Origin: Xenorhabdus griffiniae
GTDB taxonomy: Bacteria > Pseudomonadota > Gammaproteobacteria > Enterobacterales > Enterobacteriaceae
DNA: 64,000 nucleotides
Direction of reading: 5' to 3'
NCBI RefSeq assembly: GCF_015163655.1
Contig: NZ_JADEUF010000006.1
Coordinates: 1 to 64,000 of the forward strand
The position numbers and the translations under genes are program-made. The notes below the pieces were generated by a model. That model saw nothing but the letters and a program-made list of their open reading frames with translations, did no database searches and was not told the origin of the DNA. Of the stretch, positions 54,957 through 64,000 are shown one piece after another; the first letter of the stretch is position 1; every line of letters starts with the position of its first letter.

Positions 54957-56204
54957 ATGGATCTTCAGGCAGGACAAAATATCGTTTTAGCAAAAACTTT
55001 TCTTCGACTCACACTCTCTTACCCAACAACAGCTTCTTTTCGCAGTGAAGTGGACGCCTCAGCTTTTCTGTTAAACGCCAATGGGAAAGTCAGAGGAGAC
55101 AGTGACTTCTATTTTTATAATAATCCCGCAGCTGCAGATAACAGCCTGATTTTGGCAGCATCTCACCAAGGCAGCATTATCACTGTAGATTTGACAAAAA
55201 TAGATGCCAATGTAAGTAAAATTGCTATCACGCTGGTGATAGACGGTCCGGATTCAGTTGACGGTCTTCAGCAATTGAAATTTGAGGCGCAGGATGTTGC
55301 TACCTTCGCCGTTTCAACGGCAGGCAGAACAGAAAAGGCCATGATTATTGCAGAGATTTACCGACATTCCGGCAACTGGAAACTCCGCGCTCTCGGACAA
55401 GGTTTCAATGGTGGGCTGGAACCTCTGGCGGTGAATTTTGGTGTCGATGTGGAACAACCGGCGCTTTCAAATAATCCCCCCACGAACCAAACCATAAGTC
55501 TTGAGAAAAAACTACAGGATAAAGCACCACGCCTTGTCAACCTTGCTAAGAATGCAACCGTCAGTCTGAGTAAACATAACCTGCAATCAATCAAAGCGCG
55601 GGTTGCATTTGTTCTTGATGCATCAGGATCGATGAGAGGTCAATTCAAAAAAGGAAATGTTCAGGCGGTTTTGGACCGTATTGCAGTCCTGGCTGTGCAA
55701 TTTGACGATGACGGTTCAATGGATGTTTGGGGCTTTGCCGAGCGACACAGAAAATATCAGGACGTAACCCTTGATAACCTTGATGATTATATCCATACAA
55801 TACAAACCGCTATAAAACCCTCCAGATGGGAAATCCTCCCTAATCTTGGCGCTACCAACAATGAGCCGCCAGTGATGGAAGAAATTATCGACTATTTTAA
55901 AGACAGTGACCTCCCTGTCTACGTCGTGTTTATTACAGACGGTGGTATCAGTAAGACCCGTCAAATTAAGGAAGCGATCCGACGTTCAGCAAATTACCCT
56001 ATTTTTTGGAAGTTTGTTGGCTTGGGCGGTTCGAATTATGGAATACTCGAAAAACTCGATAACTTTACCGATCGCCGTCTGGATAATACCCATTTCTTCG
56101 CAATCGACAACTTTGCAACGGTAGAAGAAAACGCACTGTATGATCTGTTGTTGACAGAATTTAAAGACTGGCTCGACGCCGCAGCCGCCGAACGAATACT
56201 TTAG
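54957..56204 (+). CDS. terF: TerF-like protein: TerD domain plus von Willebrand factor A domain
   Basis: A 415-residue protein. The first 165 residues are a TerD-type domain ([40 protein letters not shown]). After a linker with [18 protein letters not shown] comes a vWA domain with the metal-site motif [16 protein letters not shown], then [13 protein letters not shown] and [14 protein letters not shown]. The order is that of TerF, normally the last gene of terZABCDEF. Here it is alone, 43 kb from terD, between a regulator gene and tsaD. AAAGGACATC supports the start. It may bind metal and partner Ter proteins. Confidence 0.88.
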   Translation: MDLQAGQNIVLAKTFLRLTLSYPTTASFRSEVDASAFLLNANGKVRGDSDFYFYNNPAAADNSLILAASHQGSIITVDLTKIDANVSKIAITLVIDGPDSVDGLQQLKFEAQDVATFAVSTAGRTEKAMIIAEIYRHSGNWKLRALGQGFNGGLEPLAVNFGVDVEQPALSNNPPTNQTISLEKKLQDKAPRLVNLAKNATVSLSKHNLQSIKARVAFVLDASGSMRGQFKKGNVQAVLDRIAVLAVQFDDDGSMDVWGFAERHRKYQDVTLDNLDDYIHTIQTAIKPSRWEILPNLGATNNEPPVMEEIIDYFKDSDLPVYVVFITDGGISKTRQIKEAIRRSANYPIFWKFVGLGGSNYGILEKLDNFTDRRLDNTHFFAIDNFATVEENALYDLLLTEFKDWLDAAAAERIL

Positions 56205-56324
56205 TTATGAACGGCTAACGGGTTAATACTTAGCTCGGTCATATGGAGAAGACAAGCGTAGCGCGTCAGGATTTTCCTCTACAATAGGAAAAACGCTCTT
56301 GCATTTGGAGCAGTATTTCAATAA

Positions 56325-56357
56325 CCAAAAGGCTGAGTCCCCAATAGCACTCAGCCC
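56325..56357 (-). terminator. terminator of tsaD
   Basis: On the minus strand, GGCTGAGT and ACTCAGCC form an 8-bp stem followed by TTTTGG, just after the tsaD stop. The facing terF transcript may also end here. Confidence 0.7.
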
Positions 56358-56377
56358 ATATCAAACAACGTCTTTTA

Positions 56378-57415
56378 TTACTTTTGCAAAGCAGGCAAAT
56401 CTGCCAACGGCCAACGTGCTTTCACCGTTACACCTAATTCACCAGCAGTGCCACCTTGCAAACGGATCATACCAGCCAGCGCGATCATTGCTCCATTATC
56501 AGTACAGAATTCAGGTCGGGCATAGAAAACTTCGCCCCCCAACTTTTTCATCACGTCCTGCATCTTGGTACGCAAGGTTCGGTTTGCACTCACTCCACCT
56601 GCCATCACCAGCCGTTTGAATCCCGTCTGTTCCAATGCTCGTTTACACTTAATTGCCAGTGTATCCACGACGGCATCTTCAAAGGCGCGGGCGATATCTG
56701 CTTTAGTCTGCTCATCCTCAGCCATATTATGGCCATGAATGTTATCGCGGATGGTATTCGCTGCGAACGTTTTCAGGCCAGAGAAACTGAAATCCAACCC
56801 CGGACGATCGGTCATCGGGCGGGGGAAAATAAAACGCCCTGCCTTCCCCTGTTGCGCCATACGGGAAAGCACTGGCCCACCTGGGTAGTCTAAACCAAGC
56901 AGTTTTGCTGTTTTATCAAAAGCTTCGCCAGCAGCATCATCAATGGATTCACCCAACAGTTTGTATTCACCGATACCCGTTACACTAATAAGCTGGGTAT
57001 GACCACCTGAAACCAGCAAAGCAACAAAAGGGAACTCAGGGCTGTTTTCTTCCAGCATCGGTGCCAGCAAATGGCCTTCCATATGATGCACAGGAATAGC
57101 AGGTACATTCCATGCAAATGCCAGTGAACGTCCAATGGTTGCTCCAACCAGCAACGCACCAACCAATCCCGGCCCCGCAGTGTAAGCCACTGCATCAATG
57201 TCTTTACTCGTCAACCCAGCTTCCTTCAAAGCTGCCTGAATCAAAGGAACCGTTTTACGAATGTGATCACGGGACGCCAGTTCAGGCACGACACCACCAT
57301 AATCAGCATGTAACTTGACCTGGCTGTATAATTGATTGGCTAGCAGACCGTTTTTTTCGTCATAAATTGCGATTCCGGTTTCATCGCAGGACGTTTCTAT
57401 ACCTAAAACTCGCAT
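56378..57415 (-). CDS. tsaD: TsaD, tRNA threonylcarbamoyladenosine transferase subunit
   Basis: A 345-residue protein of the Kae1/Qri7/YgjD family. It starts [20 protein letters not shown]; the metal-binding histidines are in [12 protein letters not shown], and LVSGGHTQL and [12 protein letters not shown] are the ATP-fold motifs. With TsaB, TsaC and TsaE it makes t6A37 in ANN-decoding tRNAs. The divergent position in front of rpsU-dnaG-rpoD is the usual enterobacterial arrangement. Confidence 0.98.
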   Translation of the reverse strand: MRVLGIETSCDETGIAIYDEKNGLLANQLYSQVKLHADYGGVVPELASRDHIRKTVPLIQAALKEAGLTSKDIDAVAYTAGPGLVGALLVGATIGRSLAFAWNVPAIPVHHMEGHLLAPMLEENSPEFPFVALLVSGGHTQLISVTGIGEYKLLGESIDDAAGEAFDKTAKLLGLDYPGGPVLSRMAQQGKAGRFIFPRPMTDRPGLDFSFSGLKTFAANTIRDNIHGHNMAEDEQTKADIARAFEDAVVDTLAIKCKRALEQTGFKRLVMAGGVSANRTLRTKMQDVMKKLGGEVFYARPEFCTDNGAMIALAGMIRLQGGTAGELGVTVKARWPLADLPALQK

Positions 57416-58036
<621 letters not shown>

Positions 58037-58089
58037 TCTTCGCGGTCAGTCCGCTTAGTGGTTGTATTAACAAACTACTGCAGTTAAAG

Positions 58090-58115
58090 GCCGTGCTTTC
58101 CCAAAGGAAGCGCGG
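58090..58115 (+). terminator. attenuator-like hairpin between rpsU and dnaG
   Basis: GCCGTGCTTTCC pairs with GGAAGCGCGGC (one bulge and one G-U pair) around a short loop. It lies in the place of the partial terminator T1 known from the E. coli operon, which lowers dnaG expression relative to rpsU. The T-run is weak. Confidence 0.7.
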
Positions 58116-58150
58116 CTTATTCTCGTTCATCAACAGGCGAAAAAGGGCTT

Positions 58151-59911
58151 ATGGCTGGACGAATTCCACGCGCATTTATCAATGACTTGTTAGCAAGAAC
58201 CGATATCATTGATTTGATCGATGTTAGGGTGCCTTTGAAAAAGAAAGGTAAAAACCATCAAGCGTGCTGTCCTTTTCATAACGAAAAAACCCCTTCATTC
58301 ACTGTAAATGGTGATAAGCAGTTTTACCATTGCTTCGGTTGCGGAGCACATGGCAATGTCATTGATTTTTTAATGAATTATGACAGGCTGGACTTTATCG
58401 AATCCATCGAAGAGCTGGCCGCAATGCATGGGCTGGAAGTCCCCTACGAAGCAGGTTCCGGCAGTAGTCAAATCGAACGTCACCAAAGGCAAAATCTTTA
58501 TCAACTGATGGAGAAGCTCAATAGCTTCTATCAGCATTCACTGAATACTCCCAGCGCCCAATCAGCCCGGCAATATTTGGCTCAGCGTGGACTCAGTGAA
58601 GAGATCATTCAGCGTTTCGCCATTGGTTTTGCGCCTGCGGGATGGAATAACGCCTTAAAACGGTTTGCCCATAATGCGGAAGAGCGCAAACAGTTAGACG
58701 ATGCAGGAATGCTGGTCACGAACGATAGTGGCCGCACTTATGATCGTTTCCGTGAGCGGGTGATGTTCCCCATTCGCGATCGTCGTGGTCGCGTAATTGC
58801 ATTCGGCGGCCGAGTGCTGGGAGATGAACTTCCCAAGTACCTGAACTCGCCGGAAACAGAAATTTTCCATAAAGGCCGCCAGTTATATGGTCTTTATGAG
58901 GCACAGCAAAGCCACAATACCCTGACAAAGCTATTGGTGGTTGAAGGTTATATGGATGTTGTTGCGCTAGCCCAATTTGGCATTGACTATGCCGTGGCTT
59001 CGCTGGGAACGTCTACAACCGCTGAACACGTGCAGTTACTTTTCAGGACAACCGATAATGTCATCTGTTGTTACGATGGTGACCGTGCAGGTCGTGATGC
59101 CGCATGGCGTACATTAGAAACAGCGCTGCCTTATCTGAATGATGGTCGGCAATTACGTTTTATGTTCTTGCCTGATGGTGAAGATCCTGATTCATTGATT
59201 CGTAAAGAAGGACGGGAAGCATTCGAGCAGAGCATGGAAAAGGCATTGACCTTATCTACATTTTTGTTTGAATCATTGTTGCTACAGGTTGATTTGAGTA
59301 CTCCGGAAGGCTCGACCAAACTTAATTCGCTCGCTATGCCACTTATCGCCCAAGTGCCGGGAGAAATATTACGGAGTCATTTACTCAAAAACTTTAGCAA
59401 ACTGTTTGGACTGGCTGCACCTGATACAAAACACTTGGAACTAATTTTGGCAAAACAAGTCAAAAAACATACAACTTTAGATCCAGATCAGGCGCTAAAA
59501 CTGAAACCAACAACAATGCGCATACTGATCGCATTACTGGTACAGAATCCGCATTTAGCGACATTGGTTCCCCCATTACAGGGAATGTTTTCTACTCAGA
59601 TAGCAGGACTGCCATTATTCATAGAGCTTGTCGACACGTGCCTTGCGCAACCAGGTTTAACCACTGGGCAACTGTTAGAGCAATATCGCGATAATAAGTA
59701 TGCTAAACAGCTTGAAAAACTCGCTGCATGGAACGATATACAAATAGAAGAGATTGCTGAAAAGACTTTCAGCGATGCACTGAACCATCTTTTTGCGTCA
59801 GCACTTGATGAACGTTTTAATTTTCTAATGGCTAAAGAGAGAACTGAAGGCCTAACACCAGAAGAGCGTGAAGAAGTCCGGTTAATTACGATATCTGGTG
59901 CGAGGAAATAA
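58151..59911 (+). CDS. dnaG: DNA primase
   Basis: A 586-residue primase. The zinc-binding domain shows CCPFHNEKTPSFTVN and HCFGCGAHGNVIDF near residues 39-75. The TOPRIM core has LLVVEGYMDVVALAQFGI and CYDGDRAGRDAAWRTL. The C-terminal 150 residues form the DnaB-binding domain. It makes RNA primers for replication. AAGGGC lies before the ATG. Confidence 0.98.
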   Translation: MAGRIPRAFINDLLARTDIIDLIDVRVPLKKKGKNHQACCPFHNEKTPSFTVNGDKQFYHCFGCGAHGNVIDFLMNYDRLDFIESIEELAAMHGLEVPYEAGSGSSQIERHQRQNLYQLMEKLNSFYQHSLNTPSAQSARQYLAQRGLSEEIIQRFAIGFAPAGWNNALKRFAHNAEERKQLDDAGMLVTNDSGRTYDRFRERVMFPIRDRRGRVIAFGGRVLGDELPKYLNSPETEIFHKGRQLYGLYEAQQSHNTLTKLLVVEGYMDVVALAQFGIDYAVASLGTSTTAEHVQLLFRTTDNVICCYDGDRAGRDAAWRTLETALPYLNDGRQLRFMFLPDGEDPDSLIRKEGREAFEQSMEKALTLSTFLFESLLLQVDLSTPEGSTKLNSLAMPLIAQVPGEILRSHLLKNFSKLFGLAAPDTKHLELILAKQVKKHTTLDPDQALKLKPTTMRILIALLVQNPHLATLVPPLQGMFSTQIAGLPLFIELVDTCLAQPGLTTGQLLEQYRDNKYAKQLEKLAAWNDIQIEEIAEKTFSDALNHLFASALDERFNFLMAKERTEGLTPEEREEVRLITISGARK

Positions 59912-60260
59912 GAATCTGTCTCAACAAGGCTATATTCCTTCAAGACGATATTAACTTGAAGGTTATACTATTTGGCTTACTTATATAGGTTTATTCCTTG
60001 ATATGGTTTGCTGAAACTATCGCTTGATAAAAATATCACTCGATAAAATATAACTTGGTGAAACAGGTTCTCAACCAAAACCTAAAATCACAGACACAGA
60101 ATTCACGGCTTAAATGCCGCATTAGGTAGGGCAGGTAACCCTACAATTGCCGCAATTGAGGGCAGCGGCAATACAATGAAAACGCCCCTAAATATTATTG
60201 TTGGCATATTTGTTTCGCCGACCGACACCAACCAATACTCTGAAGTGTGGATACCGTCTT
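59912..60260 (+). other. dnaG-rpoD intergenic region
   Basis: About 350 bp without a gene. GCCGCAATTGAGGGCAGCGGC near 60152-60172 can form an imperfect hairpin. In E. coli an RNA-processing site and a minor promoter lie near here; I cannot place either exactly. A 21-codon in-frame extension upstream of rpoD is open but unlike RpoD. Confidence 0.4.
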
Positions 60261-62111
60261 ATGGAGCAAAACCCGCAGTCACAGCTAAAGCTACTTGTCA
60301 CCCGAGGTAAGGAGCAAGGCTATTTGACCTATGCTGAGGTCAATGACCATCTGCCGGAAGATATCGTCGATTCTGATCAGATAGAAGATATCATCCAAAT
60401 GATCAATGACATGGGCATCCAGGTAATGGAAGAAGCACCTGATGCCGATGATCTCATGTTGGCAGAAAACACAAACGACACAGATGAAGACGCAGTGGAA
60501 GCAGCTGCGCAAGTGCTATCTAGTGTTGAGTCAGAAATCGGTCGTACCACTGATCCGGTTCGCATGTACATGCGCGAAATGGGTACGGTTGAACTCTTGA
60601 CTCGCGAAGGTGAGATTGACATTGCAAAGCGCATTGAAGATGGCATCAACCAAGTGCAGTGCTCCGTTGCTGAATACCCTGAAGCGATTACTTACCTGTT
60701 AGAACAATACGACCGTGTTGAATCCGGCGAGAGTCGTTTGTCCGATTTGATCACAGGTTTCGTTGATCCTAACGCAGAAGAAGATCTTGCCCCAACCGCC
60801 ACTCACGTTGGCTCAGAACTTCCGCAGGAAGAACTTGACGACGAGGATGACGATGAGGATGAAGATCGTGATGATGATACTGACAGCGAAGAGGATAACA
60901 GCATCGATCCTGAACTCGCTCGCCAGAAATTTTCGGAACTGCGTGAACAACATAATCTGACTCGTCAGGCGATTAAGACACACGGTCGTAGTCATCCTAA
61001 TTCCGCAGCAGAAATATTAACTTTATCTGAAGTATTTAAACAGTTCCGCCTGGTGCCAAAGCAATTTGATCATCTGGTCAACAATATGCGTTCCATGATG
61101 GATCGCGTACGTCTTCAGGAACGTCAAATCATGAAGATGTGTGTTGAACAGTGCAAAATGCCGAAGAAAATCTTCATCACGCTGTTCTCTGGCAATGAAA
61201 CTACTGATACATGGTTCACTGCTGCAAAAGCAATGAATAAGCCATGGTCTGACAAGTTGCTGGAAGTTGAAGAAGAAATTATGCGTAGCCTGCAAAAGTT
61301 ACGCCAGATCGAAGAAGAAACCGGCCTGACCATTGAACAGGTCAAAGACATCAACCGTCGCATGTCAATCGGTGAAGCGAAAGCCCGCCGTGCGAAAAAA
61401 GAGATGGTTGAGGCTAACCTGCGTCTGGTTATTTCGATTGCGAAGAAATATACCAACCGTGGCCTGCAATTCCTCGATTTGATTCAGGAAGGTAATATCG
61501 GTTTGATGAAAGCGGTTGATAAATTTGAATACCGTCGTGGTTACAAATTCTCAACTTACGCAACATGGTGGATCCGTCAGGCGATCACACGTTCTATCGC
61601 AGATCAGGCACGTACCATCCGTATCCCAGTACATATGATTGAGACCATCAACAAACTCAATCGTATTTCCCGCCAGATGTTGCAGGAAATGGGGCGTGAG
61701 CCTTCACCGGAAGAGCTGGCAGAACGTATGATGATGCCTGAAGACAAGATCCGCAAGGTACTGAAAATTGCCAAAGAACCCATCTCCATGGAAACCCCTG
61801 TGGGTGATGATGAAGATTCACATTTGGGCGACTTTATCGAGGATACCACTCTCGAACTGCCGCTGGATTCAGCAACTTCAGAAAGCCTGCGCGCAGCAAC
61901 TCACGATGTGTTGGCAGGTCTGACTGCACGTGAAGCGAAAGTTCTGCGTATGCGCTTTGGTATCGATATGAACACTGACCATACTCTGGAAGAAGTGGGT
62001 AAACAATTTGATGTAACCCGCGAACGTATTCGTCAGATCGAAGCAAAAGCACTGCGTAAACTGCGCCATCCGAGCCGTTCCGAAGTACTGCGCAGTTTCC
62101 TTGATGACTAA
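60261..62111 (+). CDS. rpoD: RNA polymerase sigma-70 factor RpoD
   Basis: About 616 residues from [20 protein letters not shown]; an upstream in-frame start would add 21 unrelated residues. Region 1.2 has [20 protein letters not shown], and an acidic linker ([20 protein letters not shown]) lies around 175-200. Regions 2.3-2.4 read [20 protein letters not shown], and region 4.2 [20 protein letters not shown]. It is the housekeeping sigma factor and the third gene of the operon. Confidence 0.99.
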   Translation: MEQNPQSQLKLLVTRGKEQGYLTYAEVNDHLPEDIVDSDQIEDIIQMINDMGIQVMEEAPDADDLMLAENTNDTDEDAVEAAAQVLSSVESEIGRTTDPVRMYMREMGTVELLTREGEIDIAKRIEDGINQVQCSVAEYPEAITYLLEQYDRVESGESRLSDLITGFVDPNAEEDLAPTATHVGSELPQEELDDEDDDEDEDRDDDTDSEEDNSIDPELARQKFSELREQHNLTRQAIKTHGRSHPNSAAEILTLSEVFKQFRLVPKQFDHLVNNMRSMMDRVRLQERQIMKMCVEQCKMPKKIFITLFSGNETTDTWFTAAKAMNKPWSDKLLEVEEEIMRSLQKLRQIEEETGLTIEQVKDINRRMSIGEAKARRAKKEMVEANLRLVISIAKKYTNRGLQFLDLIQEGNIGLMKAVDKFEYRRGYKFSTYATWWIRQAITRSIADQARTIRIPVHMIETINKLNRISRQMLQEMGREPSPEELAERMMMPEDKIRKVLKIAKEPISMETPVGDDEDSHLGDFIEDTTLELPLDSATSESLRAATHDVLAGLTAREAKVLRMRFGIDMNTDHTLEEVGKQFDVTRERIRQIEAKALRKLRHPSRSEVLRSFLDD

Positions 62112-62134
62112 TCAACGGATTTAGTGATAAATCT

Positions 62135-62165
62135 AAAAAGCGTCTGTTTCGGCAGACGCTTTTTT
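62135..62165 (+). terminator. terminator of the rpsU-dnaG-rpoD operon
   Basis: AAAAAGCGTCTG and CAGACGCTTTTTT form a stem with a 6-nt loop and a T-run, 24 nt after the rpoD stop. Confidence 0.92.
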
Positions 62166-62181
62166 ATTAACGGTTGCAATT

Positions 62182-62961
62182 TTATCCACGGAAGAATGCA
62201 TGATGTTCAAATAGTGGCTTAAATCCCATACGTGCATACAATGGACATTTTGCAGGAACACCATCCAGATACCATTCTTTTACACCCTGCCGCTTAGACT
62301 CTTTTAGAACATAATGCATCAAAGCGGTCGCATATCCTTTGCCTTGCATATCGACTAAAGTCCCAAGATCATCAAGGCGAGCATAATCCTGCACTCGCGA
62401 TAACGTTATTGCACTCACTGGTTTTTCATCTACATATAATGCGTAGTGCTGGAGTTGTTTTCCGGCTAAAAGTGCTGCTTCATGGCTCATCTGATATTGT
62501 GAAGTAATATTTTGTCCTACATTAAACGCATTATCTATTGGCGTCGTCCAATCGGCTAAACAGTGATTGACACACCTGATATCATATTCACTGTATAACC
62601 TATCTTCTATCTGCCAATTTTCAAGATCGAGCCGCATCGATATTAATAAGCTTTGCGGATCATAAACAAACCCAGCCTGATTGCAGGCCTTCTGAATATG
62701 TTCATACCCTCCAGCGGTCACAATACTAAAAGGCTGTTCACACCGTTCTTCCATTAATTGGATACCCGTTTTTAACGCCTCAACGACATTCGGATCGTTT
62801 TGGGTAACCAACAAGAAATTAAAGAGCGAACTATTTATCCCCGTCACATATGCCCACACATGTTCACTGACATGCTGATGGATCTGACTGATGGATGAGT
62901 AAAAATAATCTTCAAGTCGTAAATGGTTTAAAATGTATACTGAAGTATTATGATTATTCAT
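62182..62961 (-). CDS. GNAT-family N-acetyltransferase
   Basis: A 259-residue protein. The N-terminal 130 residues are less typical; the C-terminal GNAT core has YALYVDEKPVSAITLSRVQD, the acetyl-CoA loop MQGKGYATALMHYVL (Q/R-x-x-G-x-G/A type) and LYARMGFKPLFEHHAFFRG. The two-part build resembles GNAT proteins with an N-terminal degenerate acetyltransferase-like domain. The substrate is unknown. It is convergent with rpoD. Confidence 0.8.
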   Translation of the reverse strand: MNNHNTSVYILNHLRLEDYFYSSISQIHQHVSEHVWAYVTGINSSLFNFLLVTQNDPNVVEALKTGIQLMEERCEQPFSIVTAGGYEHIQKACNQAGFVYDPQSLLISMRLDLENWQIEDRLYSEYDIRCVNHCLADWTTPIDNAFNVGQNITSQYQMSHEAALLAGKQLQHYALYVDEKPVSAITLSRVQDYARLDDLGTLVDMQGKGYATALMHYVLKESKRQGVKEWYLDGVPAKCPLYARMGFKPLFEHHAFFRG

Positions 62962-63223
62962 ATCAACTCACAAAATGTATTATGGGAAGCAATGAAAATA
63001 GGGAACATAGCGAGTAATACCCCACCAGATTACAATAAAGTACACAAAACAATCACAAAACTTATCAAAAAATAGACAGACGTCACCAGAAACAGCCTGA
63101 AATGACTTATCGAATTCTTAAATAATATGAAAATATACTGATCATTGTATATAAAACACGCATATGAATTTTGGGGACTAGACCTAGCACTAAACTGTAC
63201 CGTATAATCTCCCCCAATTCGAC

Positions 63224-63299
63224 GGCCCCTTAGCTCAGTGGTTAGAGCAGGCGACTCATAATCGCTTGGTCGCTGGTTCAAGTCCAGCAGGGGCCACCA
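63224..63299 (+). tRNA. ileX: tRNA-Ile (anticodon CAU, lysidine type)
   Basis: Seventy-six nt with encoded CCA, beginning GGCCCCTTAGCTCAG. The anticodon CAT lies in GCGACTCATAATCGC; the T arm is CTGGTTCAAGTCCAG. The sequence equals the E. coli ileX type, whose C34 is changed to lysidine by TilS to read AUA. Its place behind rpoD is conserved. The 3' end is intact. Confidence 0.93.
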
Positions 63300-63328
63300 G
63301 ATTTAAGCTGTAATATCAGCAACTTAAT

Positions 63329-63353
63329 CCACTTCTCAGTAAGTGGTTTTTTT
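63329..63353 (+). terminator. terminator after tRNA-Ile
   Basis: CCACTT and AAGTGG form a 6-bp stem with a 6-nt loop, followed by seven T residues. Confidence 0.75.
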
Positions 63354-63368
63354 ATTTCTGAAATTCAG

Positions 63369-63402
63369 TGGCGATGAAATGGCGATAGAGATTTTCGGCG
63401 AC
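63369..63402. promoter_or_regulatory. three TGGCGAT-type repeats near the tRNA, possible integrase arm sites
   Basis: TGGCGAT occurs at 63369-63375 and 63380-63386, and CGGCGAC at 63396-63402, all in the same direction. Short direct repeats of this type close to a tRNA 3' end often serve tyrosine recombinases at attachment sites. No integrase gene is in the window. Confidence 0.4.
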
Positions 63403-63505
63403 AGGTCGTACTGATTCTAAAATTATCCTCATCTTGCCTTACACTCTTACCTCTAACATAATTCATTGCTGCTTAGTTAAGATAGCACCCGCACTATTAA
63501 GGATA

Positions 63506-63670
63506 ATGAAGATGTTTACTCAAAAACGGAATATCAGAATTGAAGTCACCAAGGATAAAACTCTTGATGATTTAAAAGGGTTATCAGCCGAAGAGGCCAT
63601 TAAAGTTATCGAAACAGCTCAAGCCATCAGAGTTGTATACGCAGAAGAAAATAACTCACCGAAGTCATAA
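63506..63670 (+). CDS. Small hypothetical protein at the tRNA-side element edge
   Basis: About 54 residues, MKMFTQKRNIRIEVTKDKTL then DDLKGLSAEEAIKVIETAQA, acidic at the end. GGATAATGAAG is the local context; an ATG two codons further (63512) is an alternative start. An open extension upstream (63434) lacks a ribosome-binding site. No family is recognised. A predicted strand-helix-helix form and its location suggest an accessory element gene. Confidence 0.45.
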   Translation: MKMFTQKRNIRIEVTKDKTLDDLKGLSAEEAIKVIETAQAIRVVYAEENNSPKS

Positions 63671-64000
63671 ATTTCAGTCCCTCAGCTCTCACAAAGCCGC
63701 ATAAACCCTGAACTCTTCAACATGGCACGGCTTTGCTTTGCGATCCAATAATCCCACGTAAAATACAAATTTCCCTTTAATATCATTACGTTGATTTTTC
63801 CTAGCGATCCATGCCGCGATCCAAAAACTGAAATTTCCTGAAAATCTTTTCTCTCCTTTCAGTTTGGGATTTTTTCCACGCCGCCTGTACTGGCGCGGCC
63901 TGGCGATACTGTTTGTCGGATTTTAAAACTGAAAAAACTTTTTGATCCAAAACGTGCAGGCGGGTGCGGTGTGGTCCGTTTTACGTGGGGTCGCCAAGCT
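63671..64000. other. non-coding block with direct and inverted repeats at the right end
   Basis: GCGATCCA occurs three times in one direction (63740, 63804, 63816). CCCACGTAAAA at 63753-63763 and TTTTACGTGGG at 63979-63989 are perfect 11-bp inverted copies about 215 nt apart. The GC content rises toward the end. No gene is supported. The arrangement resembles the control region of a phage or plasmid-like element, but I cannot name it. Confidence 0.4.

Noticed and set aside
60198-60260. 21-codon extension of rpoD
   Set aside because: RpoD begins [10 protein letters not shown] in enterobacteria, and the extension has no family match.

Overview
The window looks like the chromosome of a gamma-proteobacterium of the order Enterobacterales, most likely Morganellaceae close to Xenorhabdus or Photorhabdus. 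The reasons are the rpsU-dnaG-rpoD operon with tsaD divergent in front of it and tRNA-Ile(CAU) behind rpoD, the gntRKU genes, yqhA, ygfF and bax homologues, a type I-E CRISPR-Cas locus, AT-rich intergenic DNA, and short palindromic repeats with termini like TATACCAATCTAACTTCAAG. The genus is an inference from memory of such genomes, not a search result.

Layout. 0.4-3.4 kb: a covalent-FAD oxidase of the cholesterol oxidase type, YqhA, and a small DNA-binding protein. 3.5-11.8 kb: a Ter stress locus, made of a four-gene biosynthetic operon (two phosphoribosyltransferase-type proteins, a HAD hydrolase and a CitE-like lyase) divergent from terZABCD, with three matching palindromes between them; terE is absent and terF lies 43 kb away. 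11.8-15.2 kb: a debris zone with an IS66-like fragment, an orphan hcp gene, a second hcp scar, three small unknown genes and a dead IS1. 15.5-18.7 kb: SymE-like protein, YgfF, a lysine-rich secreted protein and Bax. 18.9-22.6 kb: a three-gene peptidoglycan O-acetylation cluster. 22.6-26.7 kb: a toxin-antitoxin pair bounded by 33-bp direct repeats next to gntU-gntK, with gntR and a GntR operator.

27.2-38.6 kb: a CRISPR array of 29 repeats, a VOC-fold gene, cas3-cas8e-cse2-cas7e-cas5e-cas6e-cas1-cas2, and a fossil two-repeat array after cas2. 39.0-42.3 kb: an outer-membrane operon (beta-barrel, Omp85-type barrel, DUF4056-like lipoprotein). 42.4-53.3 kb: a nine-gene operon for an aromatic acid. 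It encodes an indolepyruvate oxidoreductase-type enzyme, a thioesterase, a fused aryl-CoA hydroxylase/old yellow enzyme, a gentisate-type dioxygenase, an FAH-fold hydrolase, a nitrilase, a maleate isomerase and a MarR regulator, and an AraC regulator is divergent from it. 55.0-62.1 kb: terF, tsaD, rpsU, dnaG and rpoD. 62.2-64.0 kb: an acetyltransferase, tRNA-Ile(CAU) and what looks like the edge of an integrated element.

The aromatic operon can be read as one route: 2-oxo acid to aryl-CoA, ring hydroxylation and thioester hydrolysis to gentisate or a similar compound, ring cleavage, hydrolysis to maleate plus pyruvate, and isomerisation to fumarate. It is the best candidate for an incompletely described system here. 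The outer-membrane operon, the Hcp-associated cassette and the split ter locus follow.
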